Positions 16,452 to 24,697 of a stretch of DNA of 64,000 nt are shown here, in pieces. Source of the stretch: Verrucomicrobiota bacterium (GTDB lineage Bacteria; Chlamydiota; Chlamydiia; Chlamydiales; Rhabdochlamydiaceae). Below the pieces are notes generated by a model. The model was not told where the DNA came from. It searched no databases and saw only the letters and a program-made list of their open reading frames with translations. The stretch lies in NCBI GenBank assembly GCA_018240015.1, contig JAFEGJ010000007.1:155754-219753 (forward strand). Direction: 5' to 3'. A program made the position numbers and the translations under genes. Position 1 is the stretch's first letter; every line of letters begins with the position of its first letter.

Positions 16452-17765
16452 GTGGCACGAAAAACATTTGTTCTCGATACCAACGTCTTATTACATGATC
16501 CCGATGCGATCAAAAGATTTAGAGGAAACGATATCGTTATTCCTCTCGTGGTCCTCGAAGAATTGGATGGGATGAAACGACTTTCCGATGAGCTGGGAAA
16601 AAACGCCCGCTATGTGATGCGTTACATCGACTCATTGAAAAGACAGGGCGAGGGAGATCTTTCTTCGGGTGTCATGATTGAAAATGATATCCGTGTCAAA
16701 GTGCACGTCGATATCCGCCCTCCGGAGAAAAAAGCATTTCCTCTGCCGCTCGATCGTATCACCAATAAGATCCTCATGATCGCTTTCCAACTTAAAGAAT
16801 CGGGCCAAGAGACAGTTTTGGTTTCTAAAGATTTTGTCATGCGCGTCAAGGCTGAAGCCGTCGGGTTAGAAGCTGAAGACTATGAAAACCTGAAATTCTC
16901 CTATGACAAGCTCTACAAAGGTTTTCGAAAGCTCGAAGTGCCGAAAAAAGATGTCGACATGTTTTTCAAAGACGGCTTTCTTGCGATGGAAGCCACTGAC
17001 TTTTCTCCCAATGAATACTGTATTTTGACCAGTCCTGAGCAATCATCGGCGGTTTGCAAATACAATTCTCAAACAAAACGGCTCGAGCCTTTAATGAAGC
17101 TTGCCAAGGATATTTGGGGAATACTTCCGCTCAACGTAGAGCAAAAATGCGCTCTCGATTTGCTCCTGCGCGACGATGTCAAGCTGGTGACTCTCGTAGG
17201 ACCTGCGGGAACCGGTAAAACGCTCATGGCTCTCGCTGCAGGGATGCGCAAAGTCTTCGACGAGGGTGTCTACACGAAAATTTTGATCAGCCGTCCGATC
17301 ATTCCTCTGGGAAAAGACATCGGATATTTGCCCGGCACCAAGGAAGAAAAACTCTTCCACTGGATGCAGCCGATCTATGATAACCTTGAATTCCTCTGCC
17401 AATCGACGACGGGGGAAGCTAGCGGCAAAGATGCGCAGCAGTGGATCATGGATAGCAAAAAACTCGAGATGGAAGCTGTCGCCTATATCCGCGGCCGGTC
17501 GCTGCCGAAGATGTACATCATCATCGACGAAGCGCAAAACCTCACGCCGCACGAAGTGAAGACGATCATTTCACGCGCGGGCAAAAACACCAAAGTTATT
17601 TTAACGGGCGATCCGACGCAGATTGATAACCCTTATCTCGATAAGGACTCCAACGCACTGACCTACGTCGTGGGCAAGATGCGCGAGTATCCGATCTACG
17701 GCCACGTCTTCCTCGAGCGCACAGAGCGTTCTGAGCTTGCTGCCATTGCTGCAGAGATTATGTAG
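16452..17765 (+). CDS. phoH: PIN domain-PhoH family ATPase/RNA helicase
   Basis: 437 residues. An N-terminal PIN-type RNase domain (KTFVLDTNVLLHDPDAI, with acidic residues in VVLEELDGMK and LVSKDFVMRVKA) precedes a PhoH NTPase domain with Walker A GPAGTGKTLMAL, Walker B MYIIIDEAQNLTPHEVK and sensor VILTGDPTQIDN. This is the PhoH2/YlaK-type architecture, implicated in RNA unwinding and degradation. Start: GTG 16452 has AGGAG 7 nt upstream; an in-frame ATG at 16407 lacks a ribosome site and sits at the predicted transcription start. It is syntenic with CT015 in Chlamydia. Confidence 0.92.
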   Translation: MARKTFVLDTNVLLHDPDAIKRFRGNDIVIPLVVLEELDGMKRLSDELGKNARYVMRYIDSLKRQGEGDLSSGVMIENDIRVKVHVDIRPPEKKAFPLPLDRITNKILMIAFQLKESGQETVLVSKDFVMRVKAEAVGLEAEDYENLKFSYDKLYKGFRKLEVPKKDVDMFFKDGFLAMEATDFSPNEYCILTSPEQSSAVCKYNSQTKRLEPLMKLAKDIWGILPLNVEQKCALDLLLRDDVKLVTLVGPAGTGKTLMALAAGMRKVFDEGVYTKILISRPIIPLGKDIGYLPGTKEEKLFHWMQPIYDNLEFLCQSTTGEASGKDAQQWIMDSKKLEMEAVAYIRGRSLPKMYIIIDEAQNLTPHEVKTIISRAGKNTKVILTGDPTQIDNPYLDKDSNALTYVVGKMREYPIYGHVFLERTERSELAAIAAEIM

Positions 17766-17826
17766 TAAATATTTTTCTGGCAGGTTGTGAGGATAGCCTA
17801 AAAAGTGCTAATATGCTGGCACTTTT

Positions 17827-19020
17827 ATGCGTCGGACGCGCCTTGCTTTATTCTGGATGCATCTGGTCGATGAGCCACTGGTTGCTCTCTATAGCCTTTT
17901 TCCCTTTCTTTTAAGTAAAGATTTTAATGCCAATGCCTACCAGATCACGATGTTTATCACGCTGAGGCCTCTGTTATCCGTTCTTTCGTTTTATTGGGGC
18001 TCGCACGTTTCCTATAAGAAGAATAAACTCCTTCCTAACCTCATCGGGGCCTGGGTGCTCGGGCGCCTTCCGTTTTTGCTTTTTCCCTTCATCCATCATT
18101 TTTGGTATTTCCTCATCGCCTGCGGTCTTTACCAGCTCTTCAATAAGGCAGGGACGCCGGCACTCATTGAGATTTTGAAACGCAATATTCCCAAACAGCC
18201 CAGAGAGCATCTCTATTCGCTTTGTTTCATTTGGAGCTTTTTGGAAAGTGTTCTTCTCGGTGTCGTTTTTGGATTTGTCCTGGATCACCAGCTAGCCGAA
18301 TGGAAGTTTCTCTTTTTTATGGGAGCGCTCCTAAGTTTGACGAGTATTTTTGTGCAGATGCGCATCCAGCTCCAGCCCGAGGTTGAAGAGCCTGTAGCGC
18401 CGCCCGCGAACCGACTTTTGCATCCTCTCAAAGAAACTATATCTCTCCTTCGCCAGCGCCCCGACTTTGCCCACTTCCAGTGGAGTTTTATGCTGGGGGG
18501 ATTTGTCCTCATGTTCATCGCCCCCGCGCTTGCGATCTATTATGCCAAGACCTTGAACTTGTCCCATGGCGTGATCGCTTTTGCACGCTTTGCCTGCATG
18601 GGCCTGGGCGTGACTTTGGCGACGATGTTTTGGAAAAAACGGATGGAGCTCTATGCTGCCCACCGATCGACGCTGTGGGTACTCATCGGTTTTGCCACGT
18701 TTCCGCTTCTTCTGCTCTTCGCACCGTTTTCTAATATGTTTTTGTTCCTTGCGTTCTTCCTCTATGGGATCGCACAGGCGGGGAGCCATCTCCTATGGAA
18801 CCTGGGGGGAACCCTTTTTGCCGGAGAAGGGGATAGCTCTCCCTTCACGAGCACGAGTATTCTCTTCATCGGACTGCGCGGCGCAGTAGGGCCGATCCTT
18901 GGGGGTATTTTGACAGATATCTGGGGTCCGGTTCCCGTCATCATCGCGGGTCTTGTGATTTTATGCGTTGGAACTACCTGGCTTTATTCTAGACGAGTTA
19001 AAACTTTTGTCGTAGAGTGA
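17827..19020 (+). CDS. Major facilitator superfamily transporter
   Basis: 397 residues with about 12 hydrophobic segments, cytoplasmic-loop basic residues and a central hydrophilic loop (EVEEPVAPPANRLLHP), as in MFS carriers. The substrate is not readable. No ribosome site lies before the ATG at 17827; instead an inverted repeat AAAAGTGC / GCACTTTT (17801-17808, 17819-17826) abuts the start codon. It is followed 4 bp later by the squalene/phytoene synthase-like gene, so the two are probably co-transcribed. Confidence 0.8.
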   Translation: MRRTRLALFWMHLVDEPLVALYSLFPFLLSKDFNANAYQITMFITLRPLLSVLSFYWGSHVSYKKNKLLPNLIGAWVLGRLPFLLFPFIHHFWYFLIACGLYQLFNKAGTPALIEILKRNIPKQPREHLYSLCFIWSFLESVLLGVVFGFVLDHQLAEWKFLFFMGALLSLTSIFVQMRIQLQPEVEEPVAPPANRLLHPLKETISLLRQRPDFAHFQWSFMLGGFVLMFIAPALAIYYAKTLNLSHGVIAFARFACMGLGVTLATMFWKKRMELYAAHRSTLWVLIGFATFPLLLLFAPFSNMFLFLAFFLYGIAQAGSHLLWNLGGTLFAGEGDSSPFTSTSILFIGLRGAVGPILGGILTDIWGPVPVIIAGLVILCVGTTWLYSRRVKTFVVE

Positions 19021-19024
19021 TAAG

Positions 19025-19912
19025 ATGCAGGAAATCCAATTTTATCAAGACCATCTCAATCGCGTCAGCCGCAGCTTTGCTTTTTGTATTCAGGAGCTTC
19101 CGATGCCGTTTCGGTATTGGGTTTCTCTCTCTTATCTCATTTGCCGCATCCTCGATACAGTAGAGGACTCGAAATGGGAAAGCCCAGAAATGCGCAAGCA
19201 GCAATTTGCCGCATTCGACGCCTTTATGAAAAATCCTCCCAGTAGTGAAGAAGTGCAGACATGGGCGCAGCGGTTTCCTGAAGATGTTCCCGAGGGAGAA
19301 AAGCTCCTGCTTAACGATGCCAACACTCTTTTTCAGAATATTCATGAACTTGCGCCGGAGATTAAGAAGGTTTTACAAACGTCGGCTGCTCAGATGAGTC
19401 GGGGCATGCAAAGTTTCTTAAATAAAGGCTCGCTACGTCTCACCTCGCTCAAAAAAGTGAACCTTTACTGCTATTTTGTCGCGGGACTTGTCGGTAAACT
19501 CTTGACGCAGCTATTTCTTCTCTACAAACCGCAATTTTCTGCGAGCAAAGCGCTCAAGAAAAATGCGCTCCATTTTGGCCTCTTTCTGCAAAAGGTCAAT
19601 ATCCTCAAAGACCAAAATGAAGATGAGCAAAGCGGGCGCCACCTCGTTCCCGATCGAGAGGCTGTGATAGCGAGCGCTCAACAAAACGCGGAGGCGGGTC
19701 TCGATTATATTCTTTCGCTTCCTCTCGAAGAAAAGGGTTACCGTACGTTTTGCGCGTGGTCGTTTTTCCTAGGACTTGCGACGCTCGCAAAAGGGTCAAT
19801 CAAAATGGTACGGGAAGAGACGTCGAAGCTCCTTGCGCAGGTGCAAGATATCGCTGCAGATAATAGCGCGCTGAAACGTCTTTTTGAAAAGTTCCATCAA
19901 CTTGGGACCTGA
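19025..19912 (+). CDS. Squalene/phytoene synthase family protein
   Basis: 295 residues of the trans-isoprenyl diphosphate synthase family, which joins two prenyl diphosphates head to head. Visible motifs: HLNRVSRSFAFCIQELP, first acidic motif ICRILDTVEDS, YCYFVAGLVGKL, and second acidic motif NILKDQNEDEQSGRHLVP. The two Asp-rich motifs are intact, so it is probably active. Product (squalene, dehydrosqualene or phytoene) cannot be assigned; no desaturase or cyclase lies nearby. Probably co-transcribed with the MFS gene upstream. The stop codon overlaps a paired-palindrome repeat. Confidence 0.85.
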   Translation: MQEIQFYQDHLNRVSRSFAFCIQELPMPFRYWVSLSYLICRILDTVEDSKWESPEMRKQQFAAFDAFMKNPPSSEEVQTWAQRFPEDVPEGEKLLLNDANTLFQNIHELAPEIKKVLQTSAAQMSRGMQSFLNKGSLRLTSLKKVNLYCYFVAGLVGKLLTQLFLLYKPQFSASKALKKNALHFGLFLQKVNILKDQNEDEQSGRHLVPDREAVIASAQQNAEAGLDYILSLPLEEKGYRTFCAWSFFLGLATLAKGSIKMVREETSKLLAQVQDIAADNSALKRLFEKFHQLGT

Positions 19913-19972
19913 CTTTTTTGCAGTGGTTTGCAAAAAAGTCATGACTAATTTGCAATTCCTTGCAAATTAGTC
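19911..19972. repeat. Paired 30-nt palindromes, locus 1
   Basis: Two perfect 12-bp-arm palindromes with 6-nt loops, at 19911-19940 (arms GACTTTTTTGCA / TGCAAAAAAGTC) and 19943-19972 (arms GACTAATTTGCA / TGCAAATTAGTC), separated by AT. It lies between two convergent genes. The same layout recurs at 38755-38816. Confidence 0.8.
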
Positions 19973-19989
19973 GAAGCAACGACTTGCGA

Positions 19990-21483
19990 TTATACGACTT
20001 GTTCTTGGGAAGTTGAAGGTTTGAGTGAATTTGCCCACGCTATAAATGGCTTCATGCCTTCCTTGGGGTTTTGAGTTATGGTCCCATTCTCCATGGAATA
20101 AGCTCCAAATTTTTGGGGATTCATTCCCATGTCCCACTCAAAATTGTCGCAAAGTGACCAGACGTAGTAGCCCAAAAGATTTTCGGTCGCCATGAGGCCT
20201 TCTTTTCGTATCTTCTTGGCGGCCTCTGCTGTTGCATAAAGAGCGCGCCACATGTATCTAGCGCGTTGCGTATCGTCATGCGTAGATATGCCATTTTCTG
20301 TAACGATGATGGGTTTTTCAGTCGCCTCGTGAACTTCGAGAATAGCTTCATAAATCCCTTCGGGATCTTCGTGGAAGGGCATTTGTGTCATAGGGGCAAA
20401 GTCCGAAGTAGGACCAAATCCAATGAGAGGACGGACATAATATTGTAGTCCGATGAAATCGGTTTTCAGCTTGCCGAGCTTCTCATCACGCATACGGCAG
20501 AAAAAAAGAATTTTCATTTCAAAGATGCCAGTTTTGAAATAGTTGAGTGTTACTTCGTTGACAAAGTAGCTTAACGTGCGTGTAATAGGGTAAAGGAGAG
20601 GATTCGCAGCACGGAAAGAGAGACGTTGATGGACAATACCAATTTGAGCGGTGGGTTTCAATGCTTTTAATTTTTCATAGACGAGATTGTGGGCTTTTAA
20701 AGCGCCTCGCAGGAAATCTCCTCCCCGTTTGAAATCTATTGTGACGCAGGGCAAAAACGCTCCCCGTACGTAGCGAGAAAACGCTTCGATGGTGGGCTCA
20801 TTGATGGTGCAAAAATAATCGCAGTGCTCGGCAAGTGTTGGAAAGACTTTTACACAGAAATTAACAAAGTGCTGAATATTTTCTTCTTTTTCAAAGCTTC
20901 CCAGTTTATAAAACCACTGGGGCTCGGAAAAGTGGTGCAAGGTGATCATGGGTTTAATTCCCGACTCCTTCAACTTTTTGCAGAAGTTGACATAGACTTG
21001 CAACTTGACTTCATCGAAGTCTTTTTCAGAATGCGGCTGTATATGGCTCCATTCAATCGAGAAGCGGTAAGAATTAACACCGAGTTTTTTGAGACGGTCG
21101 ATAATTTGCTGCGGGTCATTTTGATAAACTTCAAAAAGATTGGGGCCTTTGCTCGATCGATTGTTTGCCGGCATTGTTTTCTCGCGCAGCGCCCACTGCG
21201 AGTTAATGCAATTTATTGAGCCTGAGTCTTGGTATGTGCATGTCGCGGCTCCTACGAGGAAGTGGGGATTGCCTTTGCCGAGCTCGATGGGGGTATTCTG
21301 TGGGATCTTTTCCCAAAGACGGGGGTTGCGACAAACTGAAGAAAAGTCATTTATAGGATCTTCCTTACGCTTAGTGAAATAGCTATACCCGTAGCGGAAG
21401 ACTTTTGTTAAGATCACAACGGTCCCAGCGGCGATTCCATAGGGAAGTAAGTTTCGAAAAGTAGAGCCGAGTCCAGATACCAT
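19990..21483 (-). CDS. Membrane-anchored glycoside hydrolase family 1 (beta-glycosidase)
   Basis: 497 residues. An N-terminal hydrophobic segment (LPYGIAAGTVVILTKVF) acts as a likely signal anchor. The GH1 barrel follows with SYRFSIEWSHIQP, the acid/base motif FCTINEPTIEAFSRY, the nucleophile motif IIVTENGIS, and C-terminal GYYVWSLCDNFEWDMG. Both catalytic glutamates are present. It hydrolyses beta-glucosides or related glycosides; substrate unknown. Start ATG 21483 has AGGAGATAACC upstream. GH1 enzymes are normally soluble, so the anchor is unusual. The gene stands alone, convergent with the squalene/phytoene synthase gene. Confidence 0.9.
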   Translation of the reverse strand: MVSGLGSTFRNLLPYGIAAGTVVILTKVFRYGYSYFTKRKEDPINDFSSVCRNPRLWEKIPQNTPIELGKGNPHFLVGAATCTYQDSGSINCINSQWALREKTMPANNRSSKGPNLFEVYQNDPQQIIDRLKKLGVNSYRFSIEWSHIQPHSEKDFDEVKLQVYVNFCKKLKESGIKPMITLHHFSEPQWFYKLGSFEKEENIQHFVNFCVKVFPTLAEHCDYFCTINEPTIEAFSRYVRGAFLPCVTIDFKRGGDFLRGALKAHNLVYEKLKALKPTAQIGIVHQRLSFRAANPLLYPITRTLSYFVNEVTLNYFKTGIFEMKILFFCRMRDEKLGKLKTDFIGLQYYVRPLIGFGPTSDFAPMTQMPFHEDPEGIYEAILEVHEATEKPIIVTENGISTHDDTQRARYMWRALYATAEAAKKIRKEGLMATENLLGYYVWSLCDNFEWDMGMNPQKFGAYSMENGTITQNPKEGMKPFIAWANSLKPSTSQEQVV

Positions 21484-21532
21484 GGTTATCTCCTAAATGA
21501 TGCAAAAATTATGTAAAGATTTAGCAAAAAAA

Positions 21533-23347
21533 TCAAGATTTTTTTGCTGTATAAGCTTGGTCGGGTCGGTTGGGAGTATCCGGGTATTTGAGCTCTAGTT
21601 GTCCTTCGGCAACCATTTGGGTCAAATAATGATTCTGTAGACCTTTAGGACTTCTTTTCAGCAAGCGGGCAAGGGCTTCGAGAGTTAACTCTTTGATTTC
21701 ACATAGGCTAACGATAGTTTGGCGCATCTGTTGTTTTGATATTTTTTTTGCATTAGCCATTTGTAAGACTATTTTTTCGAGCGTATCGTTCTCCAAATGT
21801 GGGGAGTGGGGGGTCAAATGTGGGGAGCTCTGGGTCAAATGTGGGGAGTTCGGGGTCAAATGAGGGGAGCTCGGAATACGATAACGTGACCATCGGCGAC
21901 GATAATCTGATATGAGCATGCCTTTGGCACAAAGGTTTTGTAGCATTTGGGTGATGTCCGCCGGATGGTCGGTTTGTAGTTCTTGGAGCCTAGTATTTGT
22001 TACCTCACCTTCGATGTCGGCGGTGGCTAAAGCGATAACTTCGAGGTGTTTTAAGCTCCTAAAGCGGGAGCCAAATCGTTTTTCCATGAGATCAAGAGTT
22101 GACTCTGGAATGAGACTAACCATAGGAAGAACGAGTCGGACGCGATCGGGATGGTCTGTGGCAGAGTAAGCGGGTGCTCTCCAGTGTTGGTTTTTCCATT
22201 CACTTTGGATGCGGTGGATTCCGGAGCCGGCTTTTTCGCCGCCGCCGATGAGCATGAACATGGTTTGAAGCGCAGGGTTGCGGCACTCGCTGATACCTCC
22301 ACGCCGGAGTTGTTCAAACGAGACGAGAAGGGTTCCAGGATTGTCGAGCAAAAAACGATCGCGGTATCGTTCGACGATAACACCGCCCGCTGCTGCGTAA
22401 TCAGAGTGAATGAGTGCGTTGATGAGGGCCTCGCGGACAGCTTTGTGCACGGGGGTCTCATCGATGCGCTGAACACCTTCAAGATAAAAAGGGACTTTGA
22501 GGTCGGCTGTTAAATGGGGCCAAATGCGTTGATAAAATTGGAAAAGGTTCGCTTCCCAGGTTCCGTCGGGGTAAATTCGATGGTTCCAGCGGTTATTGGG
22601 ATCGAGTTTTTCTCGATAATCGACAAAGTAAGTGGGCGCGGCACCGACATCGATAATAGAGTGGTGTTTTCCAAACATGAGGAGGCCTGCGAGTGTCAGA
22701 CCTTCTTCGTTAAATTCGCGATCTTTGCGCCAGCCGCCGACTTTTTCGAGGAAGTCTTGTAATGATAGGGAATGCCAAGGATGGTCGGGCTTGGCTGTGA
22801 GAAAAATGCGACGATATTGATCGAGTGTTACGGGATCCAAATCTTGCAACGAAAATCCTCGCAAAATCCGTTGATCCGGAGTAATGAGACTTCCATCGGC
22901 AAGCATGCGTCTGACTTGAGCATCATTGCATCGATATTCGCCTTCATGACATCTCCTGTAGGTATTATTAAATGGGGTAGGCCCGATATAGATGGGGCTT
23001 TCCATTCTTCCGGCGCGCGGAATTTGTATGATGAGAAGATTTTTTTCGCCGATTTTTGCGACACGAACGTGGTGAGGTGATAAAAGATTGCGATTGACTT
23101 TGCTGGGATTGTTAAGAGTGTCCCAGAGGATTTTTTGGTAGGAGTTGAGTTGGTTTGGGGTAAGGCCCTCAATTCGTAGCCTGTTTTCTGTCTCTCGCAC
23201 ACCAAAGACAACGGCGCCACCATCGGTATTGCCCATTCCGGAGTAAGTGGGCCAAAAACTACCAGGAAAGCCACCGGCTCCTGATTTGAACTCCCAGTCC
23301 GAGGATTCTCCTGTCTCAAGGGCTTTTAGAATTTGTTCTGCGTGCAT
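21533..23347 (-). CDS. AlbA/Schlafen-like ATP-binding transcriptional regulator
   Basis: 604 residues from the ATG at 23347; an upstream TTG at 23407 lacks support. The N-terminus is an AlbA_2 (Schlafen-type) domain (SDWEFKSGAGGF, GNTDGGAVVFGV). The middle is a GHKL-like ATPase region (VREALINALIHSDY, GGGEKAGSGIHRI) as in RecG-like putative regulators. A low-complexity linker with four SPHLT-type repeats precedes a C-terminal winged-helix-like part (ALARLLKRSPKGLQNHYLTQM). Such proteins are often accessory or defence-linked, but the target is unknown. A hairpin, AGCAAAAAAATC / GATTTTTTTGCT (21523-21548), overlaps the stop and could terminate transcription. Confidence 0.8.
   Translation of the reverse strand: MHAEQILKALETGESSDWEFKSGAGGFPGSFWPTYSGMGNTDGGAVVFGVRETENRLRIEGLTPNQLNSYQKILWDTLNNPSKVNRNLLSPHHVRVAKIGEKNLLIIQIPRAGRMESPIYIGPTPFNNTYRRCHEGEYRCNDAQVRRMLADGSLITPDQRILRGFSLQDLDPVTLDQYRRIFLTAKPDHPWHSLSLQDFLEKVGGWRKDREFNEEGLTLAGLLMFGKHHSIIDVGAAPTYFVDYREKLDPNNRWNHRIYPDGTWEANLFQFYQRIWPHLTADLKVPFYLEGVQRIDETPVHKAVREALINALIHSDYAAAGGVIVERYRDRFLLDNPGTLLVSFEQLRRGGISECRNPALQTMFMLIGGGEKAGSGIHRIQSEWKNQHWRAPAYSATDHPDRVRLVLPMVSLIPESTLDLMEKRFGSRFRSLKHLEVIALATADIEGEVTNTRLQELQTDHPADITQMLQNLCAKGMLISDYRRRWSRYRIPSSPHLTPNSPHLTQSSPHLTPHSPHLENDTLEKIVLQMANAKKISKQQMRQTIVSLCEIKELTLEALARLLKRSPKGLQNHYLTQMVAEGQLELKYPDTPNRPDQAYTAKKS
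21794..21877. repeat. Four 21-bp tandem repeats within the AlbA-domain gene
   Basis: Units begin CAAATGTGGGGAG at 21794, 21815 and 21836, and CAAATGAGGGGAG at 21857, exactly 21 bp apart. They encode seven-residue repeats around SPHLT, so copy-number change keeps the frame. Confidence 0.9.
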
Positions 23348-23424
23348 AGAAAGCCAAGAAGATAATTTAAAATTAAAGTAATAAGCAAGCAAATTTTTTT
23401 GAGCCAAGGAAAAGCAAATTTTGT

Positions 23425-24237
23425 ATGATTCGAGGAATGGAATTACCTCTTATTGGTTTGGGCACGTGGGATCTTAGAGGGCATGCATGCACAAAGGTGG
23501 TTAGGCAAGCTCTTGAGATGGGATATCCGCACATCGATACGGCACATTCATATGAAAATCATACAGCGATTCGTCCCGCGCTCAAAGAGTTTAATAGAGA
23601 AAAATTTTATTTAACTTCCAAGTTAGAAATTGAAGAAGAAGTCGATGCCAAAAAGCCTACGCAGTCTGTGCAAAAAGCCTGTGACAACGCCTTGAAAGAA
23701 CTCGGCACCGACTATCTCGATCTCTATTTGATCCATTGGCCCTATCGGGATTTTCCTTTGGATCAGATATTTGAAGAGATGGAAAATTTAGTAGCGCAAG
23801 GGAAAATAAGAAAAGCCGGCGTGAGCAATTATAATATCCATCATCTAGAGGACTTGGGCAAAGCGGGACACACGCCTTATGCAAATCAAGTCGAGTTTCA
23901 TCCGTATTTAAATCAAAATGAATTACTCCTGTACTGCAATGCAAAGAATATCCGTCTCATTGCCTATAGACCTTTGGGTAAAGGGCGGCTCCTACAAGAT
24001 GAACCGATATTTGCAAAGATCGGACAAAAATATGGCAAGACAGGAGCTCAAGTCATTTTGCGCTGGGTGATAGAGCAAAATATTCCTGTTCTTGTCAAAT
24101 CTGAATCCGAAAAGCATCTCCGAGAAAATTTGGAGATTTTTGACTTTTCGCTCTCGCAAGAGGACAGAGATCAAATCGATAGCTTGGATCAGAAGAAGAG
24201 ATATTGCCAGCCCGATCATGCAGAATTCAGCTATTGA
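23425..24237 (+). CDS. Aldo-keto reductase
   Basis: 270 residues, soluble (beta/alpha)8 NADPH-dependent oxidoreductase. Motifs: LIGLGTWDLRG, HIDTAHSYENH (catalytic Asp and Tyr), FYLTSKL (Lys), YLDLYLIHWP (His), AGVSNYNIHHLE and a C-terminal nucleotide-binding region VLVKSESEKHLRENL. The tetrad is complete. Substrate not predictable. ATG 23425 or ATG 23437 could be the start. Divergent from the AlbA-domain gene; its 3' end overlaps the convergent gene at 24231 by 7 bp. Confidence 0.9.
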   Translation: MIRGMELPLIGLGTWDLRGHACTKVVRQALEMGYPHIDTAHSYENHTAIRPALKEFNREKFYLTSKLEIEEEVDAKKPTQSVQKACDNALKELGTDYLDLYLIHWPYRDFPLDQIFEEMENLVAQGKIRKAGVSNYNIHHLEDLGKAGHTPYANQVEFHPYLNQNELLLYCNAKNIRLIAYRPLGKGRLLQDEPIFAKIGQKYGKTGAQVILRWVIEQNIPVLVKSESEKHLRENLEIFDFSLSQEDRDQIDSLDQKKRYCQPDHAEFSY

Positions 24238-24668
24238 TAGCTAAGTGTTACAGAGCCTTTTAATCCCTTATCTACGGGCTTCATCCAAATGTGAGTTATA
24301 CTGCCGATAAAAGATTTACTCATTTGAAACCAGTTTTGCATATCGAGAGAATATAGATGATCATTTTCTAAAAGAACCAAGTACATATCTTCGTTTGCTT
24401 TTATGACGCACTCGGCGGCCTGGGGATCGACAGAGATAATAGCATTCTCTATTGAAAATGTGACTGGCATCTGAGTCCCTTTAGGGCACTTAATGATATG
24501 GAGTAGAGAGGAAGTTTCTTTTAAGGTATACATTTCAGAGTTTGTTAAATCACTGACGTCGATCATTTGAATTTTCCCGCTTTTTAAGAGGGACTGAAAG
24601 GTGAAAATAACATCGGCATGGATATAGGGAACCAGGAAGATTGAGACAAAAAATAACAGTTTTTTCAT
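24231..24668 (-). CDS. Hypothetical secreted protein
   Basis: 145 residues with a clear Sec signal peptide (MKKLLFFVSIFLVPYIHA). The mature part has mixed beta composition (VIFTFQSLLKSGKI, VTFSIENAIISVDP) and two Cys (CPKG and ECVI). No known family recognised. It follows the DipZ-like thiol protein gene in the same direction by 29 bp, so an extracytoplasmic role in the same unit is possible. Confidence 0.6.
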   Translation of the reverse strand: MKKLLFFVSIFLVPYIHADVIFTFQSLLKSGKIQMIDVSDLTNSEMYTLKETSSLLHIIKCPKGTQMPVTFSIENAIISVDPQAAECVIKANEDMYLVLLENDHLYSLDMQNWFQMSKSFIGSITHIWMKPVDKGLKGSVTLSYQ

Positions 24669-24697
24669 GTCAAAGCACTATAACTTCTAGTCTAGTT

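Noticed and set aside
17801-17826. Regulatory hairpin controlling the MFS start codon
   Set aside because: The 8-bp inverted repeat abuts the ATG but there is no ribosome site to hide, and the loop contains a possible -10 element, so no specific role can be supported.
21794-21877. CRISPR-like array
   Set aside because: The 21-bp units are contiguous with no spacers and encode in-frame heptads; no CRISPR array was seen anywhere in the window.
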